A program made the translations under genes and the position numbers. A stretch of DNA of 64,000 nt, from NCBI RefSeq assembly GCF_001499675.1, contig NZ_LN609302.1, positions 2,389,896 through 2,453,895 of the forward strand, in the 5' to 3' direction. Origin of the DNA: Acetobacter ghanensis. Its GTDB lineage: Bacteria; Pseudomonadota; Alphaproteobacteria; Acetobacterales; Acetobacteraceae. Shown here in pieces: positions 36,911-45,436 of this stretch; positions within the stretch are counted from its first letter, which is position 1; the number at the start of each line of letters is the position of its first letter. A model generated the notes under the pieces. It did not search any database. It was not told where the DNA came from and saw only the letters and a list, made by a program, of their open reading frames with translations.

Positions 36911-36936
36911 CATACCTGCACCGCAGAACAGGTATG
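36911..36936. promoter_or_regulatory. Inverted repeat upstream of iclR, possible autoregulatory site
   Basis: CATACCTG (36911-36918) and CAGGTATG (36929-36936) are perfectly complementary, separated by 10 bases, 69 bp before the iclR start. Spacing fits a dimer bound to two successive turns. It differs in sequence from the ATGTTY-N15-GTTC element. Confidence 0.45.
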
Positions 36937-37004
36937 GAAACCCACGTCGCGCAGAGATATACAAAACCTTTCTGTAACGATATTTTAAGAATCAGGATGC
37001 GTTT

Positions 37005-37787
37005 GTGAGCAATTCCAGTTTGGAAACAGCCGAAAAACCTAAAGGTCTTGTTGGCTCCCTGGCTTATGGTCTGAACATCATCATGGCGTTTGACAGAGCC
37101 AACCCACGTATGACCCTGTCTCAGGTTTCGGAAAAAACCGGCATGGATCGCGCCGGGGCACGCCGCTACCTGCTTACATTGGTTCATCTTGGTTTTGTGG
37201 TGCAGGATGGCCGCCTTTTTCAGCTCACCCCCAAGGTTATGGAACTAGGATACGCCTATCTATCCTCCGTTCCTCTGGCGGATAAGGCGCAGTATTATCT
37301 GGACCGCATACGCGACCAGACCGGATTCCCTGTTGCACTGGGCATTCGCGATGGGTTGGATGTTGTGCATATCGCCTCCGCCAACAGTGATGAGTTCAGC
37401 TCCCCCGCATTAACAATCGGGCGTCGCTTCCCCATAGCCTATGCCTCCGCCGGGCGCTGTATTCTGGCTATGATGGACAAAGCGGACCGGGACACCCTGC
37501 TCAAGGAAATCAAACTTGAGCCGATGTCTGAAAAGAGCATCAACACCATGGCGGCCCTACGCAAGCAGCTCCAGCTTGTTCGTAAACAGGGCTACGCGGT
37601 GGTTGATCAGGAAATGCAGATTGGCGTGCGGTCTCTGGCTGTACCCATCCTCAATGCACGGGGCCAGATTACGGCCAGTTTCAACACCTTTACATTTAGC
37701 GGTATTGTTCCAACGGAAAAACTGATTTCCGATGCGCTGCCAGCCATACAGGCCGCAGCAGAAGAACTGCGCGCAACACTTATTTAA
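37005..37787 (+). CDS. IclR-family transcriptional regulator
   Basis: A 260-residue regulator starting with GTG. The N-terminal winged helix is visible (about residues 15-75: SLAYGLNIIMAFDRANPRMT, LSQVSEKTGMDRAGARRYLLTLVHLGFV), followed by the IclR effector domain (IRDQTGFPVALGIRDGLDVVHIA, GRRFPIAYASAGRCILAMM, QGYAVVDQEMQIGVRSLAVPIL, ASFNTFTFSGIVPTEKL). The pattern resembles the PcaU/PobR group that responds to aromatic or small organic acids. It lies between the carbamate kinase and FdrA operons and is the likely regulator of the whole island. Confidence 0.93.
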   Translation: MSNSSLETAEKPKGLVGSLAYGLNIIMAFDRANPRMTLSQVSEKTGMDRAGARRYLLTLVHLGFVVQDGRLFQLTPKVMELGYAYLSSVPLADKAQYYLDRIRDQTGFPVALGIRDGLDVVHIASANSDEFSSPALTIGRRFPIAYASAGRCILAMMDKADRDTLLKEIKLEPMSEKSINTMAALRKQLQLVRKQGYAVVDQEMQIGVRSLAVPILNARGQITASFNTFTFSGIVPTEKLISDALPAIQAAAEELRATLI

Positions 37788-37795
37788 GTCTAGTT

Positions 37796-37821
37796 CCCTG
37801 ACCGGGTACATCTGGTCAGGG
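37796..37821 (+). terminator. Terminator-like hairpin after iclR
   Basis: CCCTGACC (37796-37803) pairs with GGTCAGGG (37814-37821) around a 10-base loop, starting 9 bp after the iclR stop. A second hairpin, GCCCCC-AAA-GGGGGC, follows near 37857-37871. No long T run. Confidence 0.5.
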
Positions 37822-37998
37822 CCATATAGCGTTCCTTCCCGACAGGCATAAGGCCAGCCCCCAAAGGGGGCTCCGTGCATGAACAGCGCCGCCTTGCCGT
37901 AGTTGGTGTGTTTAACGCTTCCCCCCATATTCCCTTGTTTTCAGGCGTCTTAAGTCTGGCGTTACAGCACCGCTAGACGCCTGCGCATCCAAAAAGTT

Positions 37999-38027
37999 TT
38001 GACTCCGATACAATTCCCCCTTGCAAT
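37999..38027 (+). promoter_or_regulatory. Possible sigma-70 promoter of the FdrA operon
   Basis: TTGACT (37999-38004) and TGCAAT (38022-38027) with a 17-bp spacer. The predicted start of transcription, near 38034, lies just upstream of the shared operator, a layout that also occurs for carbamate kinase. Confidence 0.4.
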
Positions 38028-38038
38028 CATACGGCCAA

Positions 38039-38067
38039 ATGTTTCAAATTCGCACATATGTTCACAT
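38039..38067 (+). promoter_or_regulatory. Candidate shared operator, copy 2 (FdrA operon promoter)
   Basis: ATGTTT at 38039, 15 bases, then GTTCACAT at 38060. GTTC (38060-38063) also forms a palindrome with GAAC (38071-38074). The element overlaps an upstream ATG at 38058, which argues that translation starts at 38085. Confidence 0.55.
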
Positions 38068-38084
38068 TAAGAACTTTAGTGAGA

Positions 38085-39617
38085 ATGAAACCATTGAAAC
38101 AGCTTCGCATAGGGGTGCATTACGAACCCTCCAACATCGACCCACATCTGGGGGCTGCGGAGCTGGCCTTGCAGATGACAAATGGTGTTTTTGATACACT
38201 GGTCCACAAGACAGCCGAGGGAGACTACCTGCCCGGTCTGGCTGAGAGCTTTTGTATTTCGGACGACCAGTGTTGCTACACGTTCCATCTTCGTCGTGAT
38301 GTGCTGTTCCATGATGGCACTCCGTTCAATGCGCAGGCTGTTATGGCCTCGCTGGAACGAGCACGTGACCCGGCCAACAAATCTCAACTCGCAGGCAGCC
38401 TGTTAGGCAGCTACCAAACATGCCGCATTGTGCATGACCACTGCATCGAAATAACTCTGGAACAGCCTTATGCGCTGTTCCTCGATGCCCTTAGTCAGGC
38501 GTGGCTGGCGCCAATGTCCGTTAAAGCCATGCAGGAGAATGGTCCGGGTTTTATCCGTCATCCTGTTGGCACAGGCCCATTCTGTTTTGACCGCTGGGTG
38601 GCTGGGGACTGTCTGGTTATCCGGCGCAACCCGGCTTACGCATGGGCTCCCTCCCTTGTTGCGAACAAGGGCGCTCCTGTGGTGGACGAAATTGTTTTTA
38701 AATTTATTCCAGATGATAAAAAACGCAGTGAAGCGTTTATAAATAACGAAGTTGATCTTATTTTCTTCGCCAATCCAGAAGATGCTGCCACCTTGCGCGG
38801 GCAGGACAATACGACTGTTACCGTCTGGCCCATTCGCGGTATTCCCGTCAGCTTAATGCTGAACATCCAACGTGCGCCAACCAACAACCTGGCTGTACGG
38901 CAGGCCCTAAGCTACGCCATAGACCGCGATGCTCTGGTGGCAGAAGTGTTGAAAGGGGAATTCAGCCGCGCCTATGGTCCGGTCTCCCAAGCGACACTTG
39001 GTTATAACCCGGAAGTCCAGACTTTTTACCCTTACAACCCCGATCTGGCCGCCGAACTTCTGGAACAACAGGGATGGAAACTTGCAGATGACGGAAAGCG
39101 CTATTGCAATGGCATCCCCCTGCATGTTGTTTTTTACGCGCTCCCCGTCAACTTCTATCCAGAATTCGGGGCGTTCATAAAGCGGCAGCTTGCGCCTCTG
39201 GGCATTACGGTTGACGTTGAACTCTGCTCCCCTCCCGCATGGATTCAGGCCGGGATGCAAGGTCTGCACAACATGATTCCGCAGGGCAAATACGCAAGCT
39301 CTTCGCAGCTTCTGGGGTTTGTCTATCATTCACGCCATAGCGGTATGGGCGGCTACGGGTGGAGCAAACGCGGCCCAGATGATTACCCGGAGATTGATAG
39401 CCTGATTGACCGCGCGGAAACCTGCCTGAACAAGGCAGAATATATTCCGCTCTTCAATCAGGTTCAGCAGATTGTCATGCAGGAGGCATTGGCCATTCCC
39501 CTGCACTGCAACGCCAATATTGTTGCCGCGCGCAACACGGTTAGCGGCATCCAGTTTGACGCCATTGGGGCTTACCCCCTGTTCCATGACACCGATATCC
39601 AGAAAAGTGAGACCTGA
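38085..39617 (+). CDS. ABC-type peptide/nickel solute-binding protein (family 5) without signal peptide
   Basis: The 510-residue protein has the SBP family 5 architecture: YEPSNIDPHLGAAELALQMTNGVFDTLVHK, FHLRRDVLFHDGTPFNAQAVMASLERARDP, VRQALSYAIDRDALV and the closing LHCNANIVAAR. The striking point is the start: MKPLKQLRIGVHYEPSNI goes straight into the mature domain with no hydrophobic segment, and no alternative leader is open upstream (38058 adds only nine residues). So it should be cytoplasmic unless exported by another route. No permease or ATPase gene is adjacent. The stop touches the start of fdrA, so the two are cotranscribed. Possible role: binding or sensing an oligopeptide-like or ureido ligand. 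Confidence 0.85.
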   Translation: MKPLKQLRIGVHYEPSNIDPHLGAAELALQMTNGVFDTLVHKTAEGDYLPGLAESFCISDDQCCYTFHLRRDVLFHDGTPFNAQAVMASLERARDPANKSQLAGSLLGSYQTCRIVHDHCIEITLEQPYALFLDALSQAWLAPMSVKAMQENGPGFIRHPVGTGPFCFDRWVAGDCLVIRRNPAYAWAPSLVANKGAPVVDEIVFKFIPDDKKRSEAFINNEVDLIFFANPEDAATLRGQDNTTVTVWPIRGIPVSLMLNIQRAPTNNLAVRQALSYAIDRDALVAEVLKGEFSRAYGPVSQATLGYNPEVQTFYPYNPDLAAELLEQQGWKLADDGKRYCNGIPLHVVFYALPVNFYPEFGAFIKRQLAPLGITVDVELCSPPAWIQAGMQGLHNMIPQGKYASSSQLLGFVYHSRHSGMGGYGWSKRGPDDYPEIDSLIDRAETCLNKAEYIPLFNQVQQIVMQEALAIPLHCNANIVAARNTVSGIQFDAIGAYPLFHDTDIQKSET

Positions 39618-39620
39618 TTG

Positions 39621-41162
39621 ATGGCATCCAGAATTGTCATCCGCCCGCGCGAATATCATGACTCTGTACGTCTGATGCGCGCATCCGAGGCCATTCGGCA
39701 GGAAGCCGGCGTGAGAGAGGCCATGGCCATGATGGCCACCGCCAACAACAAGAAAATTCTTGATACCTCCGGCCTGCTGACGGACGAAGTCAAAGCCGCC
39801 AACCCGGATGATCTGATTATTGCTGTGGTAGCGGAGAGCGAAGCCGAGGCAGAAAATGCCATTTCTGCGGCTCAGGATTTTTTGAACCAGAAGGTACAGA
39901 GCGGGCAACAAACTCTCATCCCCCGCTCTATTGATGCCGCATGTGCCACACAGCCCGCCATTAATCTGGCCTGTATTTCTGTCCCCGGAATTTATGCGTA
40001 TCGGGAGGTCAAGCGCGCGCTGGAGCTTAATCTGAACGTCTTTTTGTTCAGCGATAATGTAAGCCGCGCGGATGAACGCAAGCTCAAGGAACTGGCAAAA
40101 GAAAAAAACCGCCTGTTGATGGGGCCAGATTGCGGCACGGCCTTAATCAACGGTATCGGACTGGGCTTTGCCAATGCTGTCCGCCGCGGGCGCGTTGGTC
40201 TTGTTGCGGCATCTGGCACCGGCACGCAGGAAATTTCCTCCCTGCTGGACTGGCTGGGCTGCGGCGTCAGTCAGGCCATTGGCACCGGCGGGCGCGACCT
40301 CCAGCAGGACATCGGCGGCCTGACCATGTTGCAGGGGCTGGCCATGCTGGCCGAGGATGCGGAAACAGACGTTATTGTTGTCACATCCAAACCGCCCAGC
40401 CCGGACATTGCAGATACCATTGTCAACTTTTGCGCCAAATTGGACAAACCTGTTGTCATCAACTTTGTCGGGCAGAACAGCACGGGGCAGAACGGTAACA
40501 TCACGTTCACCAGCACACTGGCCCAGACAGCCCTGACCGCAGGCCGCCTGATTGACCCGACCTGCGAACTGCCGCAACTGGCGAACGCTACAAAAGACCA
40601 GTTTGTGCAAAATGCCAAGGCAGCCCGCGGCCCCTCCCAGCGTTACCTGCGGGGTTTGTATGCTGGCGGCACGCTCTGTTACGAGGCCCTGTTCCTGCTG
40701 CGCGAACAACTGGGGGGCATTTACTCCAACCTCGAACACGGCGCTTTTGAGCTGAAAGACCTGTTCAGCAGCAAGGAACATACAATTATCGATCTGGGGG
40801 ATGACGCCTATACCGAAGGGCGCGCGCACCCCATGATAGACCCAACACTCAGAAACCAGCGGATTTTACAAGAAGCACAGGACCCCGAGGTCGCCGTGCT
40901 GCTGCTGGACCTTGTTATTGGGTACGGTGCGCACGAAAACCCCGCCGCACAACTGGCGCAGACTCTTGTGCAGGCCCGCGAGATTGCACGGGCCGATGGG
41001 CGCGAGTTGCCCGTCATCGTAACCATCTGCGGCACCAAAAATGATGTGCAGAATTACGACCAGCAGGCCGCACAACTCCGGGACGCAGATATTCTGGTTG
41101 CTGGCAACAATGCAGAGGCCGTGCTGCTGGCAGGCCGTTACATGGAGACAATCAATGTCTGA
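39621..41162 (+). CDS. fdrA: FdrA-family protein (carbamoyltransferase subunit AllF-like)
   Basis: Homologue of E. coli FdrA/AllF, which resembles the CoA-ligase SucD and is one of the subunits assigned to oxamate carbamoyltransferase. Visible: an N-terminal CoA-binding-like Rossmann part (LIPRSIDAACATQPAINLACISVPGIYAYREV), LMGPDCGTALINGIGLGFANAVRRGRVGLVAASGTGTQEISSLLD, a ligase-like second part with IDLGDDAYTEGRAHPMIDPTLRNQRI and LLLDLVIGYGAHENPA. At 513 residues it is shorter than many relatives. Start ATG at 39621 or TTG at 39618. It is coupled to the small downstream gene by an overlap. Confidence 0.9.
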   Translation: MASRIVIRPREYHDSVRLMRASEAIRQEAGVREAMAMMATANNKKILDTSGLLTDEVKAANPDDLIIAVVAESEAEAENAISAAQDFLNQKVQSGQQTLIPRSIDAACATQPAINLACISVPGIYAYREVKRALELNLNVFLFSDNVSRADERKLKELAKEKNRLLMGPDCGTALINGIGLGFANAVRRGRVGLVAASGTGTQEISSLLDWLGCGVSQAIGTGGRDLQQDIGGLTMLQGLAMLAEDAETDVIVVTSKPPSPDIADTIVNFCAKLDKPVVINFVGQNSTGQNGNITFTSTLAQTALTAGRLIDPTCELPQLANATKDQFVQNAKAARGPSQRYLRGLYAGGTLCYEALFLLREQLGGIYSNLEHGAFELKDLFSSKEHTIIDLGDDAYTEGRAHPMIDPTLRNQRILQEAQDPEVAVLLLDLVIGYGAHENPAAQLAQTLVQAREIARADGRELPVIVTICGTKNDVQNYDQQAAQLRDADILVAGNNAEAVLLAGRYMETINV

Positions 41163-41331
41163 CCCTCAGAACCCCCTGCTGTCCGGGCAGCCCCTATGCG
41201 TGGTGAACGTGGGCATCGACCTGTTTGCCGAAACTCTCAGGCAGCAGTCCGTCGAGGTTGTTCAGGTATTGTGGACACCACCAGCCACGCAGGATGAAGA
41301 CCTGATGAACCTGCTTGACGACCTGATCTGA
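41155..41331 (+). CDS. 58-residue protein between fdrA and DUF1116 genes
   Basis: Starts at an ATG (41155) overlapping the fdrA stop by eight bases, and ends 26 bp before the first DUF1116 gene. The sequence, containing LCVVNVGIDLFAETLRQQSV and VVQVLWTPPATQDEDLMNLL, resembles a segment that I recall at the end of longer FdrA proteins or beginning of DUF1116 proteins (pattern NxGLxxFAxxLxxQGxxVVxVDWxPP). Here it is separate. Both codon use and position support a real gene; it may act as a small subunit. Confidence 0.7.
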   Translation: MSDPQNPLLSGQPLCVVNVGIDLFAETLRQQSVEVVQVLWTPPATQDEDLMNLLDDLI

Positions 41332-41357
41332 CACCCCTGACCCTGCGGAAGAAAACC

Positions 41358-42623
41358 ATGTCCAGCCTAAAAACACTGATTGAAGACGCCAATGCAAAAA
41401 CGCTGGATATTATCCTGCGTGGCAAACCCCAGCTTGTTGACGTAGCTCCCGCGCTGGAGGTTGTGCCGGGTATGCTGCCCAACCTGATCATGCATTCCGG
41501 CCCTGCCATTGCATGGGATGATATGTGCGGCCCCCACAAACAGGGCATTATTGGCGCAGCCCTGTGGGAAGGGCTGGCCAGCACGCCGGAAGAGGCCGAA
41601 CGCCGTATCCGTGCAGGAGAAATCCTGACCGCACCTTGCCACAACCATGTTTCGGTCGGAGCTGGTGCAGGCATTACCTCGGCCTCCACGCCGATGCTGA
41701 TTGTGGAAAACACCACTTTTGGCAACCGCGCCTATAGCTGTATTTCCGAAGGTGGTGGGCTGCGCCTGCTGAAATGGGGCGCTTATGATGATACGGTTTT
41801 CCAAAACCTGACGTGGCAGGCCAAGGTTTTTGCGCCTGTTCTGAGCAAGGCTTTGCAGGCATCTGGCCCCATTGATATCCGCAACATCATCTCTCGCGCA
41901 GTGGAAATGGGGGATGAATGCCATAACCGCTCCATTGCCGCGACATCCCAGTTCCTTAAGGAAATGTACGGCCATCTGGTGGCACTGGACATGCCAGCGG
42001 AAGATGTGCGCAGCTCCATAAAATTCCTTGTAGATTCTGAGCATTTTCTTCTCCATGCCATTATGGCGGCAGCCAAGGCCATGCTGGTGCCAGCCGAAGG
42101 TATTGAATACAGCACCATTGTTACCGCAATGGCGCGAAATGGCGTGGAATTTGGCATCCGCGTAAGCGGACTGGGGGACCAGTGGTTTACCGCCCCAGCC
42201 AACCCGGTAACGGGCCTGTTTTTCCGCGCGGAATGGAATGATTCCAACGCTGCCCCCGACCTGGGCGACAGCGCCATTACCGAGACCGTTGGCCTTGGCG
42301 GCTTTATCCAACCCACGGCCCCTACCGTTACGCAGTATGTGCAAGGCTCCGTGCAGCAGGCCATTGCCAATACGCTGGAAATGCAGGAAATCTGCGCCAC
42401 AACCAACCCGGATGTGCGTATTCCCGCCATGGACTTTGCCCCCGGCCCCATTGGCATAGACATTCGCAAAGTTATCCAGACCGGCATTCTCCCTTTGCTG
42501 GACACAGCCATAACCCACAAGGATGGTGGGCTGATTGGCGCGGGGGAAGTACGGGCTCCCATAGGATGTTTTGAAAAAGCTCTCAAAGCATTTGGGCAAA
42601 AACTGGGAGGGCAGACAGCATGA
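41358..42623 (+). CDS. DUF1116 protein, first of two paralogues (AllG/YlbE-like)
   Basis: Relative of E. coli YlbE/AllG and YahG. The 421-residue protein contains the family signatures LHSGPAIAWDDMCGPHKQGI-type MHSGPAIAWDDMCGP, ILTAPCHNHVSVGAGAGITSAS, VEMGDECHNRSIAATSQFL and MARNGVEFGIRVSGLGDQWFTAP, then IGIDIRKVIQTGILPLLDTAI. Cysteine and histidine in APCHNH and GDECHNR are good candidates for a catalytic or metal site. AllG with AllF and AllH converts oxalurate and phosphate to oxamate and carbamoyl phosphate in E. coli. It overlaps the next gene by four bases. Confidence 0.9.
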   Translation: MSSLKTLIEDANAKTLDIILRGKPQLVDVAPALEVVPGMLPNLIMHSGPAIAWDDMCGPHKQGIIGAALWEGLASTPEEAERRIRAGEILTAPCHNHVSVGAGAGITSASTPMLIVENTTFGNRAYSCISEGGGLRLLKWGAYDDTVFQNLTWQAKVFAPVLSKALQASGPIDIRNIISRAVEMGDECHNRSIAATSQFLKEMYGHLVALDMPAEDVRSSIKFLVDSEHFLLHAIMAAAKAMLVPAEGIEYSTIVTAMARNGVEFGIRVSGLGDQWFTAPANPVTGLFFRAEWNDSNAAPDLGDSAITETVGLGGFIQPTAPTVTQYVQGSVQQAIANTLEMQEICATTNPDVRIPAMDFAPGPIGIDIRKVIQTGILPLLDTAITHKDGGLIGAGEVRAPIGCFEKALKAFGQKLGGQTA

Positions 42624-43885
42624 CATCTCTGATCGAACGCATTGACGCCGCTAATCAGGAGGCATTCTCCCGTCTGGTTGCGGCCAAGCCGGTCTGGGTG
42701 GACGTGCGCCCGGCACTGGAAGTTCTGCCGGGCATGACCCGCCAGACCATCCTGCACGCCGGTCCGCCCATTGCATGGCAGGATATGTGCGGCCCGCAAA
42801 AAATGGGCGTCGTGCAGGCAGCCCTGCACGAAGGGCTGGCCGCCACAGAGGCCGAGGCCGAAGAGTTGATTATGGCTGGCAAGATCCTTGTCGCGCCGTG
42901 CCATGAACACGGAGCCGTTGGGGGCATGGCGGGCATTACCAGTGCCTCCAGCCCCATGGCCGTGGTGTATGACAGCGTGCATGAGCGGTATGGGTATTCA
43001 CAACTTTTCCAAGGCCCTGCCGCCGGTCTGCTCAACCGGGATGATTATAACCGGGAAGCCCGCAAACGCTGGACATGGCTTGAGACCGTGCTGGGGCCGG
43101 TTCTGGGCAAAGCCATCCGCAGCACCAGCGGTATTCCCGTTAAACCCATGATCGCCCGCGCGCTAGAAATGGGGGACGAATGCCATAACCGCAACAGCGC
43201 GGGCAGCACCGTTATTTTAAACGCCCTGATCCTACCGCTTTATGAGACCTGCACGGACCCCGCACTTTTGCAGGAGGTTCTGGACTACCTCAAGGTCAAC
43301 GAGCAGTTCTCGCTCTGCCTGTCCATGGCTGCGGGCAAGGCTATGGCGGATGCAACAAAAGGGATCCCATACAGCACCATGGTCTCCGCCATGTGCCGCA
43401 ATGGTGTTAACTTTGGCATCAAGGTCAGCGGGCTGGGAGAACACTGGTTTACGGCCCCCGCCAACCGGATTGAAGGACTGTTCTTTTCTTCCGAATGGAG
43501 CGATGCTGATGCCGTGCCCGATATTGGCGATAGCAGTATTATGGAAACCATAGGTCTGGGCGGCCATGTTCAGGCCGCCGCGCCTGCGTTGCAGCAGTTT
43601 GTTAACGGTTCCTTTGCGCGTGCCACATCGGTTGTGGAGAGTATGCAGCTGATTACGCTTGGGCAGGTGGCGGAATTTAAAATCCCCAACATGAACTTTA
43701 TCGGGGCTCCTACGGGCATAGATATCCGCAAGGTTGTGCAAACCAGCATTACACCCGTTATTGATACAGCCATTGCCCACAAAAAGGGCGGGGTCATTGG
43801 CGCCGGGCAAACCCGCGCACCGTTTGACTGCTTTGCACAGGCGCTACGCGCATTTGGCGCACAGTATAAACCGGCAACAGCCTAA
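42620..43885 (+). CDS. DUF1116 protein, second paralogue (AllG/YlbE-like)
   Basis: Also 421 residues, and clearly a tandem paralogue of the preceding gene: the same blocks recur (LHAGPPIAWQDMCGPQKMG, ILVAPCHEHGAVGGMAGITSAS, LEMGDECHNRNSAGSTVIL, MCRNGVNFGIKVSGLGEHWFTAP, TGIDIRKVVQTSITPVIDTAI). Identity looks like roughly half by eye. The APCHEH and GDECHNR motifs are retained, so both copies may be active. Two copies could make a heteromeric enzyme or two substrate specificities. Confidence 0.9.
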   Translation: MTSLIERIDAANQEAFSRLVAAKPVWVDVRPALEVLPGMTRQTILHAGPPIAWQDMCGPQKMGVVQAALHEGLAATEAEAEELIMAGKILVAPCHEHGAVGGMAGITSASSPMAVVYDSVHERYGYSQLFQGPAAGLLNRDDYNREARKRWTWLETVLGPVLGKAIRSTSGIPVKPMIARALEMGDECHNRNSAGSTVILNALILPLYETCTDPALLQEVLDYLKVNEQFSLCLSMAAGKAMADATKGIPYSTMVSAMCRNGVNFGIKVSGLGEHWFTAPANRIEGLFFSSEWSDADAVPDIGDSSIMETIGLGGHVQAAAPALQQFVNGSFARATSVVESMQLITLGQVAEFKIPNMNFIGAPTGIDIRKVVQTSITPVIDTAIAHKKGGVIGAGQTRAPFDCFAQALRAFGAQYKPATA

Positions 43886-43898
43886 TACCATCTGGCAT

Positions 43899-43937
43899 AT
43901 TGCCTCCCTCCCCACCCGGGGGCGCAAGGGAGGCAAT
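43899..43937. terminator. Bidirectional terminator between DUF1116 and gamma-glutamyltransferase genes
   Basis: ATTGCCTCCCT (43899-43909) pairs with AGGGAGGCAAT (43927-43937), an 11-bp stem with a GC-rich 17-base loop, between two convergent operons. Confidence 0.65.
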
Positions 43938-43942
43938 ACAGA

Positions 43943-45433
43943 TTAAACAACACCAGCCCAGCTATTGCGCCGCCAGTCGCTTACGGCAAAGGGCTCCCCT
44001 CCCGCATTCATTCCCGCACACGCAACAGCCCCAAAGCAGAGCGCACCGGGGGCGCGTTCCTCTATGGCGTGCCCCAAGGCGCGCAGTCCGGCCGCGGACG
44101 GGTGGTCACGCTCCATCAACAATTTGCCACCCTCGCTCCGCCAGCGGGGTGCGGCAATGGCGGTGGCAATATCTTCCCCCCGCCGCATAATCCGATCAAT
44201 GACCTGCAACAGGGTTTGCACTTGTCCATCCGCACCAGGCGTTGCCAGCGCCATAACGCCACCAGCGGACCTGAGCAACGCCGGGGCCAACGTATGTACC
44301 GGCCTGCTGCCCGCAGCCCACGCATTGGGGCCGCTGGTAAAACCCCCTGCCCTATTGTTGAGCGTAATGCCCAGATCTGGAATCAGAAGGCCAGAGCCAA
44401 AGTCATCGAACACACTAACAAGGGAGGAAACAACCATGCCCTGACGGTCAGAAACCGAAACACCCGCAGTATGCAGGTAACCACGTGGCCCCCCACGTCT
44501 GGCGGCGTGGTCCGGATCGACCGGCAAGTGCACATCCAGCAACGCGGCTCCTTCCGCCGCGCGGTCCCGATAGCCAAAGGAGGCTTCCGTCAGCTCAACA
44601 GCAAGGTGGTCCGCCTGCACATCGCTCTGGGGGACCCAGTGCCCGAAGTTTTTGAGCGCCATACCCAGCAGCACACCCTGTGTGGGAGGAGGCTGTACAA
44701 ACACCGTTGCCGCCCCCAAGCTGACGGACAAAGGAGCTGTTACATCCGTCTGGTGTGTAGCCAGGTCCTGCTCATCCAGCGTGCCGCCATACTCGGCCAC
44801 ACGGCGGGCCAGACTGGCGGCAATCTCTCCGGTATAAAAACAGTCCGGGCCATCCGTTACAAAGCGGCGCAGAAGGGCTGCCAGTTCCGGTTGCACAAAC
44901 AGTTGCCCTGCCCGTAACCCCATTAACGACCATTCCCCCGCTCCATTGCGGAGCAGCCGGGGCGTATGCGCATGCACCACCTGCTCCAGCGCGGAGGACA
45001 GGTGAACGCCCTCCTCCGCCAGACGGATTGCCTTGTCCATAAGAGCAGAAAAAGGGAGCTTCCCCCAACGGCTATGCATACGCGCCCATGCACCGGCCAA
45101 ACCGGGCACTGTAACGCTTTTAGCCCCTTCATCCGCACAATCCGTGGCTTTGTGGGGTAAGGCGCCTGCGCCACTTATGGCGTGTGTCTGAGCGCCATCC
45201 GCCACCAGCGCGAACAGGTCCCCCCCTATGCCACAGGCATCTGGCGCCACAACGCACAGAACAGCCTGCGCGGCGATGGCAGCATCCACAGCGCTGCCTC
45301 CACGCGCCAGCACATCCTGCCCTGCGGATACAGCCAGAGGATGTGCAGCGGAAACCGCTCCCCACGGGCCGGAAATAACCGGTCTGACGGGAGATGAAAA
45401 ACCATCGGCAATATGCCAGTGCCCGTATGCCAT
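43943..45433 (-). CDS. Gamma-glutamyltransferase family protein, cytoplasmic
   Basis: N-terminal-nucleophile hydrolase. It lacks a signal peptide, unlike the periplasmic enzymes. Motifs: AAHPLAVSAGQDVLARGGSAVDAAIAA near the start, GIGGDLFAL, the maturation/nucleophile site HTAGVSVSD (Thr322), VVSSLVSVFDDFGSG and LNNRAGGFT. Thr322 should become the N-terminus of a small subunit of about 175 residues. A glutamine-synthetase-like ligase lies in the same island, so this enzyme probably removes (or transfers) a gamma-glutamyl group put on an amine substrate, as in isopropylamine or putrescine pathways. It is the last gene of the long operon, 4 bp after the SDR gene. Confidence 0.85.
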   Translation of the reverse strand: MAYGHWHIADGFSSPVRPVISGPWGAVSAAHPLAVSAGQDVLARGGSAVDAAIAAQAVLCVVAPDACGIGGDLFALVADGAQTHAISGAGALPHKATDCADEGAKSVTVPGLAGAWARMHSRWGKLPFSALMDKAIRLAEEGVHLSSALEQVVHAHTPRLLRNGAGEWSLMGLRAGQLFVQPELAALLRRFVTDGPDCFYTGEIAASLARRVAEYGGTLDEQDLATHQTDVTAPLSVSLGAATVFVQPPPTQGVLLGMALKNFGHWVPQSDVQADHLAVELTEASFGYRDRAAEGAALLDVHLPVDPDHAARRGGPRGYLHTAGVSVSDRQGMVVSSLVSVFDDFGSGLLIPDLGITLNNRAGGFTSGPNAWAAGSRPVHTLAPALLRSAGGVMALATPGADGQVQTLLQVIDRIMRRGEDIATAIAAPRWRSEGGKLLMERDHPSAAGLRALGHAIEERAPGALCFGAVACAGMNAGGEPFAVSDWRRNSWAGVV

Positions 45434-45436
45434 GCC

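Larger units (their letters stand above)
36680..37004. promoter_or_regulatory. Divergent promoter region between carbamate kinase and iclR
   Basis: AT-rich intergenic region of 325 bp. For the carbamate kinase operon a possible promoter on the minus strand is TTGTTG (36757-36752) with TGCATT (36734-36729) at 17-bp spacing, directly next to the shared operator. An inverted repeat lies nearer iclR. The rest is AT-rich without other recognisable elements. Confidence 0.5.

Noticed and set aside
34446..45433. An allantoin-degradation cluster as in E. coli
   Set aside because: FdrA, DUF1116, DUF2877 and carbamate kinase are present, but no allantoinase, allantoate amidohydrolase, ureidoglycolate dehydrogenase or allantoin permease is visible in the window.
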